This document shows, in pieces, positions 33,147-44,999 of a DNA stretch of 64,000 bases. The stretch spans positions 1,426,001 through 1,490,000 of the forward strand of contig JAALGY010000032.1 of the NCBI GenBank assembly GCA_032358165.1. The letters run 5' to 3'. The stretch comes from Diplosphaera chodatii (lineage: Eukaryota; Chlorophyta; Trebouxiophyceae; Prasiolales; Stichococcaceae). Positions within the stretch are counted from its first letter, which is position 1. Every line of letters begins with the position of its first letter. The notes beneath the pieces were generated by a model. It had not been told where the DNA came from, did no database searches, and worked only from the letters and a program-made list of their open reading frames with translations. Both the position numbers and the translations under genes were made by a program.

Positions 33147-35134
33147 TCAATAGTCGTCCTCCTGCGGTGTGTCCCATGGCGCCAATTTGCCCAAGATCCC
33201 ATGGCGCAGCGTGCCCCTGCCGCCACCGCCGCCGAGGCTGTCACTGGCCGCGTGCCTCAGCGGCCGCCGCTCGCCGCCGGCAACGCTGCGGCTGGGGGTC
33301 TCGGGATACGACGCCAGGCTGTCGCGCGGGCTGGACTGCTCGCTGCTCTGCCAGTTGCCGCCGCCGCCGGTGTCGTCGGCGTGCCGAGACGCCCGGCCGT
33401 AGCCGCCATAGCCGCTGGTGAAGCCGCTCTGGTACCCGCCGCGGCGGTCGTCGCCCGTGCTGTAGGAGCGGTCCGGGCCACTACTGGTACTGCCGCCAAA
33501 GCGCTGCTTGCCGTCTGGCGGGTGCATGGCAGACTCGGTGGCGGCGCGTGCCAGGCGGCCGGCGTCGAGCGCGCCCCGGCTGAGCGGCGCCGGGCTCGAG
33601 CGCCCCGACCGCTCGCCAGTCTCTTGCAGCAGTCCCTCCAGGCCCTGCATGCACACCCTCGGTCAGCCATATGCTGTGGCACACAAGCTTTGCACTCTAT
33701 ACACGCATGCCGGCCCTTGGTTGTCAGCACAACGTCATCAGTGTAACAAGCATTAACCCAACTGGGCAGCACTCACAGGTACGACACGGCCGCCCACAGT
33801 GGGCGGATGGCGGATGTAGTTGTCCAGCTCCGCTGCAGACGTCGCCCGAGGCCCGCTGCCGGACGGTCCTTTCATCATGTCGCCCACCACCTAACACCCA
33901 GTCAGAACAGCCATTCTGCAGCTGAACATGCTGCTAAAATGGATGCCCTGTTAGCATGGCTTGCACACCTTGAAGACAAGCCAAAAGCATTTGCACCTTG
34001 CACAGGAGGTAGATGCCCCGGTTGGCATACTGCTGACTGAGCGACAGCTGCTCCATGTTGGCCTCCAGCTCCCGCACCGACCCATGCATCTGTGCGAACC
34101 AAGTAACTTGATAACTGACCATCAGGCTGTGGCGCTATAGATTGGCACTCTGCAACACTTGTGTGTTTGACAAAAGAAGTGCAGGAATTGCTGCAAGCAA
34201 TGCACGAGGTGCTGCAGGCATAAAGCCATCCAGCCCTGCTTACTCACCTCGGATACCTCCATGCGGGTGCTCTGTACATCGGCCCCCACATGGTCCAAGT
34301 GCTCCTGCATCTTGGCCTGTGCCTGCATGGTCTGGTCCTGCTTGTTGCTGAGCGCCTTGATCTGGCTTTGCAGGTACGTCTTCACGCCGGTGACCCGCTG
34401 GCCCAGGCTCTCCAGACCTGTGAGGTCAGTTGCATGCAGTTCCGCAGGGTCTGCAACCCACCAACTAGACCGCCCAGCCCTCATCAAGCCAACTGGCAAG
34501 ACCACATGCACACAACAAAGGCAAGCACCCACCTTCAGATAGCTGCCCAACGCTTTTCTTGAGCGAGGCGCGTGTCACATACATCATGTCCACCAGCCTC
34601 CAGCCCCGAAAGACGCGCAGATAGATCACACCGCCAGCTGCAACTGCTGTGACATAGTACAGTGTGGCGCCCCTGCAGAATGAAATGTTGGCTAAACCAT
34701 AGGCACGGATGTCACAAGCACAGTAGCTTTTGCAGCAAACGTGAAGCACATCAAACCCAATGGCTGACAGGTCCATGTGATGTGAGGGAACTGGGAGGGA
34801 TACACACTTGCTGTCGGCGCCATGCACGATGGTGATGCCCTGCTGCCGTCGCCCCATGTCCGCGGACAGCTGCTGCACCATGCGGTACAGCTCGTCGTAA
34901 TGCTTGTCAGCCATGGTGGCGGCACCGCTGCCGCGGTTGAAACCCATGCCATGGTCCAGAATGTAGCGCAGCGAGTCTCCGAGCCCCGTGAAGTAGACGC
35001 TGGCGCCCCCCGCACCAATGCCGGCACCTGCACCGACCACTGGCAGTAAGCACGCTGTGTCTGAGCCGCTACACTGTAAGCATCAAGCCAAGCCAGCACT
35101 ATGACCCTGACTCACCAATGAGGCCTCTGCTCAT
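33147..35134 (-). CDS. DUF1664 family membrane/coiled-coil protein
   Basis: Plant-type DUF1664 protein of unknown biochemical role. The start ATG at 35134-35132 gives MSRGLIG, spliced to VGAGAGIGAGGASVYFTGLG, a Gly-rich hydrophobic N-terminus, and YRMVQQLSADMGRRQQGITI (near 34850). A membrane segment follows, GATLYYVTAVAAGGVIYLRV (near 34650), then the DUF1664 signature GWRLVDMMYVTRASLKKSVG (near 34575) and a long amphipathic helix, GQRVTGVKTYLQSQIKALSN and MQEHLDHVGADVQSTRMEV (near 34400-34260), then VRELEANMEQLSLSQQYANR and GIYLLCK (about 34070-34000). The C-terminal exon (to TAG at 33149-33147) is a Gly/Ser/Tyr-rich disordered tail. The family is usually placed in chloroplast or mitochondrial membranes; I cannot decide from this sequence. 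Confidence 0.8.
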
Positions 35135-35847
35135 GACTGCGCCGTTGCAGTGCCAATAGTTACGCTTGAGCCTGTCAAGACGGTCTCTTGCGGCTTGTTA
35201 GCGCTGACGTCGCTGCCTCAAACAACGCATGAAGGTGGTCACAGGTTGGCAATCTTGGGTTACAGCATATGCTATCGAGCGGGGTTGCCTGCTCTGCGTC
35301 GCAACTTCTGCAGGCAGCCACTTCCAGCCTCACGAAATAGCAAGTCCGGTGTGTCGGCAGGTAGATGCCGGGCAGGCCGAGGCTCGAAATGACAGTGCAG
35401 CTGCGAGACTCTAGTGCAGGTTGTATACTCTAGGGGAACGGTGGTGGGCAACGGCGTTGGGTGCAGAGATAACCGTTGTAGCATGTGTGCATCCATCGTA
35501 AACACCGACAACATTACATAACGTTCTGCTGATTCTGCCATCGCGGCTGGCCAAACGTCCATTAAAAGCCATCTGGGCATTGCCGGCAGCATTTCTCCGA
35601 AACACCAATTTCCAAGGTACCCAGCGGGAGGCCTATGTGGGATCACACCGTCAAATGATGTAGGCCTGCTCACAGGTGATCATACATGGCCTGCAGGGCG
35701 GTAGGTGCAGCATGCAGGGTTCATTTGGATCCTTGGCGTCGTAGCATCCATCCCGCTGCGTCGTAGCATCAACAGTCGATTCCTGGCGGCAGCTGATCAG
35801 CAACTACTTCGCCCCAGCAGCTCGCGGACGTGAGCAGCTTGGCTGTC
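35135..35847. promoter_or_regulatory. Divergent promoter region, DUF1664 / MTR4
   Basis: Both flanking genes start outward from this 0.7 kb. A short near-duplicate (GCGTCGTAGCATC at about 35738 and 35758) lies about 90 bases before the MTR4 start. Otherwise no motif is recognised. Confidence 0.45.
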
Positions 35848-38800
35848 ATGGGAAAGTCAAAGAAGCGTGACCGTGAGCTGAAGAAGCATGGCGTGCTGGC
35901 GCTCAATGGCAGCGGCACAGCAGCAGACGCCGAGCCTGATCCGGAGGAGCCACGCAAGATCGCCAGGCTTGCCCAGGAGGTACCAGTCGCCCAGGCTGAG
36001 CGCGCGGGTGTAAACTTGGTTGAGGTGGACGGCAAGTCCTGCACGCACGAGGTGGCGTGGCCGCCGCCGCCAGAGGATGCCGACCCTGCTGTGCCGTCAG
36101 GTGCACATGCACCACGGCGTGCCACTATACGTCGCATACTCCAGATGGCGTGCGTTTACGTCATCGACACTGTTGCAATGCTGCCGCCACGTGCATGCTG
36201 TCCCTTGCTGCAGGTGAGCAGTCGCAGGCGCCGCCGCCGGCATGGCCAGGCCCACCTGCAAAGGAGTATGCCTTCCCGCTGGACCCCTTCCAGCAGACGG
36301 CGATCAACTGCCTGGAAACAGGTGCTGCAGCACAGAAGCAATGCATGATGAGCTGTATCAAGGTCGCTGTTGGCAAAGCACGAGTATGGTTGGCAGAAAA
36401 TCAGAGGCGCTCAGTGATGCTGCAACTTCTTGTTGTACTGATCTGCAGGGCACTCGGTCCTTGTGTCAGCTCACACGTCTGCTGGCAAGACAGTTGTCGC
36501 AGAGTATGCATTTGCCATGGCGCTCAGGTGGGCTGCCACGGATATCTCACGCCATGCAGTGTGAGGATGAGCTGTGCATATCGCACCCAGACGCTTTTGA
36601 TAGCATCCAGACGGGCATGCGCCTAATCTGCACAGGGACGGCCAGCGTGTGATTTACACGTCCCCACTCAAGGCGCTCAGCAATCAGAAGTACAGGGAGC
36701 TAGCGGAGGAGTTTAGGGACGTGGGTGCGTGCTGCTTTTCCCATGGCAGCGGCATCTCCGCCCTACTGCTGGGTTCACAGAGCTCTCGATCATGCTGTGA
36801 GGTCTGGTGTCCAGCTCATTGTGAGCGTGTTTTCAGGCCTGATGACGGGGGACACCACAATCAATGCGGAGGCCTCCTGCCTGGTGATGACGACCGAGAT
36901 TCTGCGGTCGATGCTGTACCGGGGTTCCTCCACCACACGGGAGGCGCAGCTCATTGTCTTCGATGAGATCCACTACCTCAGGTGCGCCATCATTGCCATG
37001 GTGTGATGATCCATTGGATCCGTGTGCCAGTACCAGCCTACTCAGATGCTGACATGGCCTGCGCCACAGAGATCACGGAACAAGAGTAGGGACAGCCCGT
37101 GGCAGGTGCAAGCCATGAAAAGGCCTTTAAGCAAGGGTAGGTGCAAGTGGAAACGGTTTTCACTGTGTGCCTTTCAGGGATAAGGAGCGAGGCGTGGTGT
37201 GGGAGGAGTGCATCATTATGATGCCCAAGCAGGCGCGCTTCGTGTTCCTGTCAGCCACCATCCCAAATGCGCGGGAGTTTGCCGATTGGATCGCCAAAAT
37301 CCACAGGTGGGATCCTGTGCATGATGCTCCAGCCATGCTGAAGCGCTGCAGACTTGGGAGCAAACAGGGTGACATGGTGGCCATCATGCAAAGTGGTGGA
37401 AAGGATGTCGAGTGTCCTGTTGTTCAGGTCGCCGTGCCACGTGGTGTACACAGACTTTCGGCCGACGCCGCTCCAGCACTACTTGTTTCCTGCGGGTGCT
37501 GACAGCCTGTACATGGTGGTCGACGAGCGCAGCCGCTTTCGGGATGACAATTTTCAGAAGGCTATCGCAGCTCTCACGGAAGGCACTCAGGATGCCGCAG
37601 CCAATGGCAAGGGCGGCAAAGGTGCTGCAGGGGTGCTGCTGGCATGCCGTGCTGCGCACTTAACCGCCACACAATAGTGCAGGGAGTGCAACCGTTGCGG
37701 GAGCTCTGCTGGCAAGGTGCTGCTTCTGCACACAGGCGATGGGAAGGGGAAGAAGGGTGCGAAAGATGTTGCTGGGCGCGAGGAGACATCGGACATCTAC
37801 AAGCTGGTCAAGATGGTCATGGAGCGCGGCTACGATCCGGTCAGCCTTGCCTTCGATGTGGTTTCATTGCTTTCGTGACGCTTCAGTATCACAGTGTACA
37901 TCTTGGCTTGGGCATTCTGAGCTTGTTGTTGTGACTCATTCAATCTACCACGGGGACGGAACATGTCAGCTAGCACGTGATGCAAACTGACCCTCTGTCT
38001 GTGTCATGCCAGGTGATCATCTTCAGCTTCAGCAAGAAGGAGTGCGAGGCGCTGGCGCTGCAGATGGTGTCGCTGGACCTCAACGAGGAGGAGGAGGCCA
38101 AGATGGTGTCCGCCATCTTCTCCAACGCCATCGACTGCCTGTCCGAGGAGGACCGCCGGCTGCCGCAGGTTGCCCCCCGCCCACTTTGCGCCGGCCCGCC
38201 TGCAGTTCCCTTACCTACCTGTATGTGCTCGTCAAGCTTGCACTCAGAGGGCAATATCGCAAGTGTTCAGCAGTGCATGCTTTGACCTGCGATGCGCTGA
38301 CTGATTGCATATGCTCTGTCCGCAGATCCATGCGATCCTGCCCATGTTGCGGCGCGGCATTGGCATCCACCACTCGGGGCTGCTGCCGATCCTGAAGGAG
38401 CTGGTGGAGCTGCTGTTCCAGGAGGGCCTGCTCAAGGTGATGATACCTGCCGTCTGTGCGCCCTCACATGTCTTGGAGGCTCTTTGTAAGAAGTTTGCTT
38501 GCAGACGCAGCCGGCAGTTGCATGTCATGCAGTGTTGCCAGCACTCAGGCTTGTCGGGCGCTGCCGGCGCACAGGTGCTGTTTGCCACGGAGACATTCTC
38601 CACAGGGCTCAACATGCCGGCAAAGACGGTGGTGTTCACCAGCGTGCGGAAGTTTGACGGCGGCGGCTTCCGGTGGGTGTCCTCCGGCGAGTACATCCAG
38701 ATGAGTGGTCGCGCCGGGCGCCGTGGCCTCGACGATCGAGGTGCGGGGCATGTGTGCTTGGTATACATGGCACGTGCCCCACCACATAGACTTTTCGAGT

Positions 38801-41800
38801 GTGCAGTGTGCGTGCATGGCTCCGTATCCAGGCAGTCCACATCAGCTTGCAGTCTTAGTTGAGATTCGACAGACATCTGTGTCTGTTTGCCTGACAGGGG
38901 TGGTTGTGATGATGTTGGACACCAAGATGGAGCCGGCCATTGCCAAGGACATGCTGCGCGGCGCAGCCGACCCGCTGTGGTCCGAGTTCCGGCTGGGCTA
39001 CGCTGGGTGCGCATGCCACTGCAACCCTTGCGCCGTTCCCTTGGTTTGCGGCTTGCTGCTGCGCTTGCTGCTGCTGCGTTGTGTGCCTGAGCGGCTCACA
39101 TCCTGATCACGCTACCTCTCCCTCTCAGCCCACCCCTGCCAGGTATGCTTGGCAGGGGTGTCTCAGGCAGGTGTTGAAGCGACAGTCGCATCTGAGTGTC
39201 TTGAAGATGGTGTGGTGCTGCTGTGCAGCCTGCTGACGCAGCTGCGTGCGGAGGACGCCGACCCCGAGGCGCTGCTGGCGTCCTCCTTCCGGCAGTTCCA
39301 GCTGCAGCGCGCCCTGCCGGCTCTGAAGGCCGCCATCGCCAGCAAGGTGCCGCTGGGGAGCTCGTTGCGTCTGCTGTAGTCCTAAACCAGTGGTCGTGCT
39401 TGGCCTGCACCACCTGCAACGAGCTGAGGGCTGTCGGCATGACACTGTGTGAGAGATGCGCAAACTCTGCTGGTGTCAGTACGGTCCATGTGCATGGATG
39501 CAGGAAGCGGAGCGGGACGCGGTGGAGGTGCAGGATGAGGCGGGCGTGGCGGGCGTGGCGGCGCTGCTGCAGCAGGCGGCGGCCGCACGGGCCGCGGCGC
39601 GCGCCGCCGCGATGGCCCCGCAGCACGCGCTGCCCTTCCTGCAGCCCGGCCGCCTGGCGCGCCTGCTGCCCGCCCCGCTGCCTGCGCCCCGCGCGCTGCT
39701 GGCTGACGGCGGTGAGTGCGAACCCCACGGGCCCGGTGATTGGGCACATGCTCACACTCGGTCGATGCCCATGCCTCGCTGCGTTGCCTGCAGTACAACT
39801 GCTGGCATGGGTACCCACTCGGCCTGAGGTCGACACACCTGTGCTGCAGGGGGGCTGGCGCCGGAGCCGGGCGAATGGGGCGTCATCATCAACTTCGAGC
39901 GCCTCGGCAGGAAGGGTGCGCTGCCAAACGGAGCTGTGGCCTATGCCGGCTATGTGCCTCGAAAGGGCATCATTGCACATCAGCGCTCGCAGCCTGGCAA
40001 GAACAGAAGAAAAAACATGATGGGTATGTGGCTGAGACGTCGTGGCTGCAATGGCGAGCAGATGCCGCTGACGCTGGGGCAAGGAAGTCGAGGAAGGCCA
40101 GCTACATCGTGGACGTGCTGGTGAACTGCGAGCCGGGCGCCGCCGGGGGGGTGGGCCCCGCCAGGGCGCCGCGCCTGCTGTCGGCCGCCGTCAAGGGCGC
40201 GCCGCTCGTGGTGCCCTTCCCATTTGAGCAGGTGCCGCCACCTGTTCAGACCCCCATCTGACATCACCAGCAGCAGCTCGAGGCTGGGTGCCTTGGCTGC
40301 TCCTGCTGCCAATTGTGAGTGAACAGGTCCCAGATGACAAGACAGACATGGTGCACTGAGACGCCGACACCGGCGCGTTGGGTGCTGGCCAGGTGGCGGC
40401 GCTGAGCTCGCTGCGCATGTACGTCGCGAAGGACCTGCGGCAGGCGGAGCCGCGGGCTGCCGCCATGGCGCAGCTGGCGGAGGTCCTGCGCCGCTTCCCC
40501 ACCGGCCCCCCGGTGCGCGCGGGGCAGCTGCACCTACCTATGCTGCCCAGGCTGTCGCTGAACATCTTGTCGGCATGCACACGCCATTCAGTCTGCAACT
40601 GCTGCCTCTCAGTGTCAGGGGATGCAACAAAGGTACTTGCATGGATCCTACGTCCGGTGTTGCTGCACCAGGAGTGCTGAATGAAATTCAGGGGAGCCTT
40701 TGGCAATCCGGTCTGTTGCGTGCTCCAACCACACGCCACGGACCACAACAGACAGCACAAGCGCGTGCAGGTGCTTGATGCCGAGGAGGACCTGGGGGTA
40801 GGCGGCGACGGCGGCAGCGAGGCCTTTGCTGCCGCGCGGCGCGCCCAGGAGAAGGCGGAGGGGCTACTCGCGGCGCACCCGCTCGCCAGCAACCCCGCGC
40901 TGCCGGACCGCCTGGCCGCCCTGGCACGCAAGCAGGCACGATGCCCCTCCGGCCAGCTGCATGCGTGACACAACATCGGTGCCAGCGTCCTGCCTGTCTG
41001 TGATTAAGTCCCTGCAGATACCCTTTTTTCCATTTCAGCTCAGACAGCACGTGTCTCTTTGCAGTTGCAAGCCTGCATCGGTCCTTCAACAGTCTGGACT
41101 GAGCATGCATGCAAGCAGGCTCTGGAGGCGGAGGCGGCGGTGCTGCGGGGGGAGGTGAAGGCGGCACAGACGCTGGTGCTGCGGGAGGAGCTGCGCTCCC
41201 GGCGCCGCGTGCTGCGCCGCCTCGGCTACCTCACCCCGGACGGCCTCATCACGCCCAAGGGTGGGCACGCACTTGCGCCTCAGCACTTCACGCCAGCTGC
41301 CGCCTGCCTTGCACCTGGCAGCATTGCTAGGTGCTCACACCATGGGCATGTTGCCTCACGCATCAGAACACCTCCCAGCTTGATGACTGCTAAGAAGTAG
41401 TTTGCTGTTGCCATCAGGCACCATGGCGGCGGGCATCCAGTCGGCAGACGAGCTGGTGCTCACGGAGATGATCTTCAACGGCGTCTTCTCGCCGCTGTCA
41501 CCGCAGCAGGCCGTCGCCCTGCTTTCCTGCTTCCTGTGGCACGAGAAGTCCGATGTCGGCATCAAGGTACTCCTCGACATGCTGCTGTGCAGATGTTGTC
41601 GCTGGACTAGATGCCTTCAGGCAGACGATGATTTTGCTTGAGCCTGCCTTGTTGCACAATGTCACTCCGCGTATCCATCATCAAAGTGTGTTGTATCATA
41701 GCACGTCACAGCACCCGGGCACGTGCTTCTGCGACGGCGGCGTCCGGCGCCCCGGGGCCGCAGGTGATAAGGTGACGCAGTGCACCGCCTGACGAGCCAG

Positions 41801-42359
41801 CAGAGGGACTGATTGCCGCTGGTGCGCCCAGGTGCGTGAGGACCTGGAGGCGCCCTACGCGGCGCTGCTGGAGGCGGCGAGGCGCGTGGCCAAGGCCGCC
41901 AACGAGGCGGGGCTCACGGTGGACGCCCCCGAGTACGCCGCCAGCTTCCGCCCGGACCTCATGGAGCTGCTGTCCGCGTGGGCGGGCGGCGCCAAGTTCG
42001 CCGACCTGCTGCGGCTGACCGACATCTTCGAGGTTGGCCACCCTCGCATCCTTGCAGCACGGTTTCAAGCGCTTCGGCTGTCAACCTGTTGACATTTGCG
42101 TTGACGAGTTGACGGCGGCCTGATGCAGGTTCGGGATGACCTGGCCATGGAAACTTGCCACTGTCGCATACGGTACAAGTGTGTGTCACTGCGCATGCAG
42201 GGGTCGTTGGTGCGGGTTGTGCGGCGGGAGGAGGAGCTGCTGCGGCAGCTCGTGGCCGCGACGCGGGCTGTCGGGGAGGAGGGCCTCGCCGCCAAATTTG
42301 AGGATGGCATCGCCCGCATCAAGCGCGACATCATTTTTGCCGCCTCTTTGTATTTGTAG
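35848..42359 (+). CDS. MTR4: MTR4-type Ski2-like RNA helicase of the nuclear exosome
   Basis: DExH helicase that unwinds RNA and feeds the nuclear exosome (TRAMP/NEXT-type complexes; MTR4 or HEN2 in plants). Start ATG at 35848 ([15 protein letters not shown], basic). Core: [17 protein letters not shown] (near 36270), motif [37 protein letters not shown] (36655-36715), [20 protein letters not shown] (near 36840), motif [10 protein letters not shown] (36960), SATIPNA (37252), [18 protein letters not shown] (38013-38066), [35 protein letters not shown] (38350-38404), [20 protein letters not shown], and motif [21 protein letters not shown] (near 38690). The phase-1 junction before [20 protein letters not shown] rejoins the ratchet domain. 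The Arch/KOW part includes [14 protein letters not shown] (near 39870) and [16 protein letters not shown]. The C-terminal helical bundle ends [14 protein letters not shown] with TAG at 42357-42359. All catalytic motifs are intact. Confidence 0.93.
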
Positions 42360-42748
42360 ATTTGTCGTTGCAGCTCAGCACGCACGCTCTATCAAACAAA
42401 TGGATTGGCGGCCAACCTGCACCAGACCTCCAGTCTGCACACACGACTAAGTGCTTGAAATATCAATTCTCGTCAAAACGCGCCACACTGACCAAGTTGC
42501 ATAGCATTTGCAAACGGTGCTTGGAATGGTCGTGTCTGCTCCACATCTTGCCGAAACGTCTGCAATGCCGGTGGTCCTCAGATGCCGAAGAAGAAGGAGC
42601 CCTCTGGGCAGCCAGTGTCTCCGCTGCACGTGCGCATCACGAGTCAGTTCAGGCATAGGAGGCACCGGGGTCATCCATGCAGGCACTGGCATTGCATTCT
42701 GTACTGCTGTTCAAGTCCCTTCATGTGCTTTGGATGAGCAGATTCGAC
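42360..42748. other. Convergent 3' intergenic region, MTR4 / MsrA
   Basis: AT-richer gap between two facing stop codons. I see no gene; it should be 3' untranslated sequence of both neighbours. Confidence 0.45.
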
Positions 42749-44326
42749 TCACATGCGGCCAGCTTTCTCTGCGGCTTGGCGCTGCTTCACCTATAATGTT
42801 GCACAAACACATGATAGCATCACAGGAGCGTAGGCAGCAACACACTGTATGGCAAATGATCTGGCCTGCGTTGCGCGGCAGTCCCAAGCTTGGTACCTTG
42901 TAGTCAGGGCTGAAAGGCTTGCCGATTCCATCGTGGAACTGGTGGTAGGCCTCCGCACGATAAAAGGGCAGCCGGTTGCTGTCCAACACCCACACCGTGT
43001 TGAAACGGTCTCCCTCCGCCGCTCCGTCGGGTGAGCTGTTGCCATCTCCCTCCCGCAGCTGCATCCCATTCTTGTTGTGATCCTGCAAAGTTTGGGCAGC
43101 TGATTGCATGGTATATATTTACTGAGTAAACATGCCTGTACACAGATGCGCCTTGCTTGACGTGTGCGCCGCACCGCCTGCAATCCTGGCAGCTGCCAGC
43201 GTCAGCAGTGGTTCACTGCATGGCTTCTTACAGTGGCAGGAGTGGCTCCCAGCAACGTACGGTGGCATGACAAGTTGCAGTTGCAGCGCACCTGCAGGAC
43301 CTTGAACAGCGGGCTGTTGACACCGCCAGGCAGGCCGATCACGTTCCTGTAGCCCGACCCAGCATCCTGCGGGTCCTGCGTCCAGCAACACCCGACCTCA
43401 CGACCTCTCGTATCTCTGACAAGGCAGCCGATTGTGGTTCTAGGGTTGATCATGCCGCCAAATATTTAATATGTCTGAATGCAAGTCATCTTGTCAAGTG
43501 GCCAGGTCGTAAGCAAATGCACCTGACGCATCATGCCAAATGGTGTCTTGATAAACTGGTCAAAGTACTTGTCAGCAAAGGCTTCAAACTCTGACTGCGA
43601 CTTATCACTGAGCTCCAGCTGCACGACCTCAGCATGGCCCTGCAACAAGTTTGCTAGGCTGAAGTGTGTGCGCACAACGTTTGCAGCCTCCACCAACATT
43701 CTCTGCTGCAAGCTTAGAAGTGCTTTTTGTAGCTGTTCACTCCAGGCGTACCAGCTTCTCATAGACGCTGTTGCCGGGACCATAATAATAACACACCCGC
43801 CCATCTGGACCTGCGAGCAGCAGCAGACCGGAGGTTGCTCATGTACACGTACGTGCGCAGTGGCACTAGGGACGGCATACCCACCCTGCGACTATGTCAG
43901 CAACATGGAGAGCCCACCTGTTTTGCGCCCTCCTGCATAGCCCACGATAGCTGACACCTTGTCAGGCGACCGACCCAGGGACTTCTCAACGTCCACGAAG
44001 TCCTTTTGCCGGCCCCAGAAGCAGCCGTTGCCAAAGTACACCGTCTGTGGGGCGCCCGATGCTGTTGAAGCTGCAGCTGCATCGGCAGCGCCAGTGGATG
44101 CATCCTCCGCGGCAGCGGCGTCCCGCGGCTTGAAAACGACAGCCGTCGCGAGTGCCATGACCGCGGTCAGCGTCCCTCGCCTGGATAGACCCGCTGTGCG
44201 TGCCGCCGCATGGTCGCCGCTGGGGTGCGCAGCATCCACTGTCGTCGTGGTGGCGGCCGCTGCTGCCCTGCACTTGGCAGGCGTCGGGCGCTGACAGCGT
44301 CTGTGGCTGACGAGAGTGAGGGACAT
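42749..44326 (-). CDS. msrA: Peptide methionine sulfoxide reductase A, plastid-targeted
   Basis: Reduces the S-epimer of methionine sulfoxide in proteins using thioredoxin. The start ATG at 44326-44324 gives MSLTLVSHRRCQRPTPAKCR, a Ser/Arg/Ala transit-type peptide. It is followed by SRRGTLTAVMALATAVVFK and an AAAAED-type cleavage site, a twin-arginine-like second signal pointing to the thylakoid lumen. The catalytic block is QTVYFGNGCFWGRQKDFVDV (near 44040), with the redox Cys in GCFWG, then DKVSAIVGYAGGRKTG, YYYGPGNSVYEKL, HAEVVQLELSDKSQSEFEAF (near 43640), GSGYRNVIGLPGGVNSPLFK (near 43340), FNTVWVLDSNRLPFYRAEAY (near 42970) and QFHDGIGKPFSPDYK. The last exon is RQAAEKAGRM, TGA at 42751-42749. 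An earlier in-frame ATG at 44437-44435 could extend the N-terminus. No resolving-Cys tail is evident. Confidence 0.85.
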
Positions 44327-44999
44327 GACCGCGTCCTGACAGCACGCGAGGACCCACCTGGCCACCCTGGCTGTGGCTCTACAGTGCACGACACGGCCCG
44401 GGGCGTTTGCGGCGTATGTTGCTGAGCACGTCGCGACCATGTTGGACCTGCAAATGGAGCGACACCAGCATGACAATTGCAAGGAGGTCTAATCAGACGC
44501 AGACGCTCCGTGTCTGCGGGGCTCTGACTGAAGGGGGGCTGGAACAGTCTTACCGTCAGCAAGTCTGACCGTCAAGCTGCTTGACCCCAACGCAAAAACA
44601 CACGTTGCACTTCTGTTAAGTTTATGTTCTCTCTGTCATGGAGGTCCAATTAAGTGCAACATCCACCACAGCTCATCTTGACCTGCGCAAGCATGAAGCT
44701 GCATTGCCAGCGTGGCATGTGTAAGCTGCCAAGAGACAGTGAGAGTTTCTGCATGATCAACATTTCCACTTTTAAACTTCGTCTTTGAGCGCTCTAACTC
44801 ACGTAATATTCACCATCAGCGTGGCTGTCAACCGTCACGTATACCGTCTACATCAACAGATCACTCGATGAAGTAAACGGGAAGTGCAAGCGTTGTATAC
44901 GGTGACTTTGCTCGCTCTCGTGTGACCAGTCGAGTCGTGCAGTCCCATTTCATAGGGAGCATACATGCGCGGAATGCTGAGCGTACAATGATGTGAGGT
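44327..44999. promoter_or_regulatory. Divergent promoter region, MsrA / GT77 gene B
   Basis: Both genes start outward from these 670 bases. The central part (about 44590-44900) is clearly AT-richer than the exons. No recognised motif and no gene. Confidence 0.45.
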
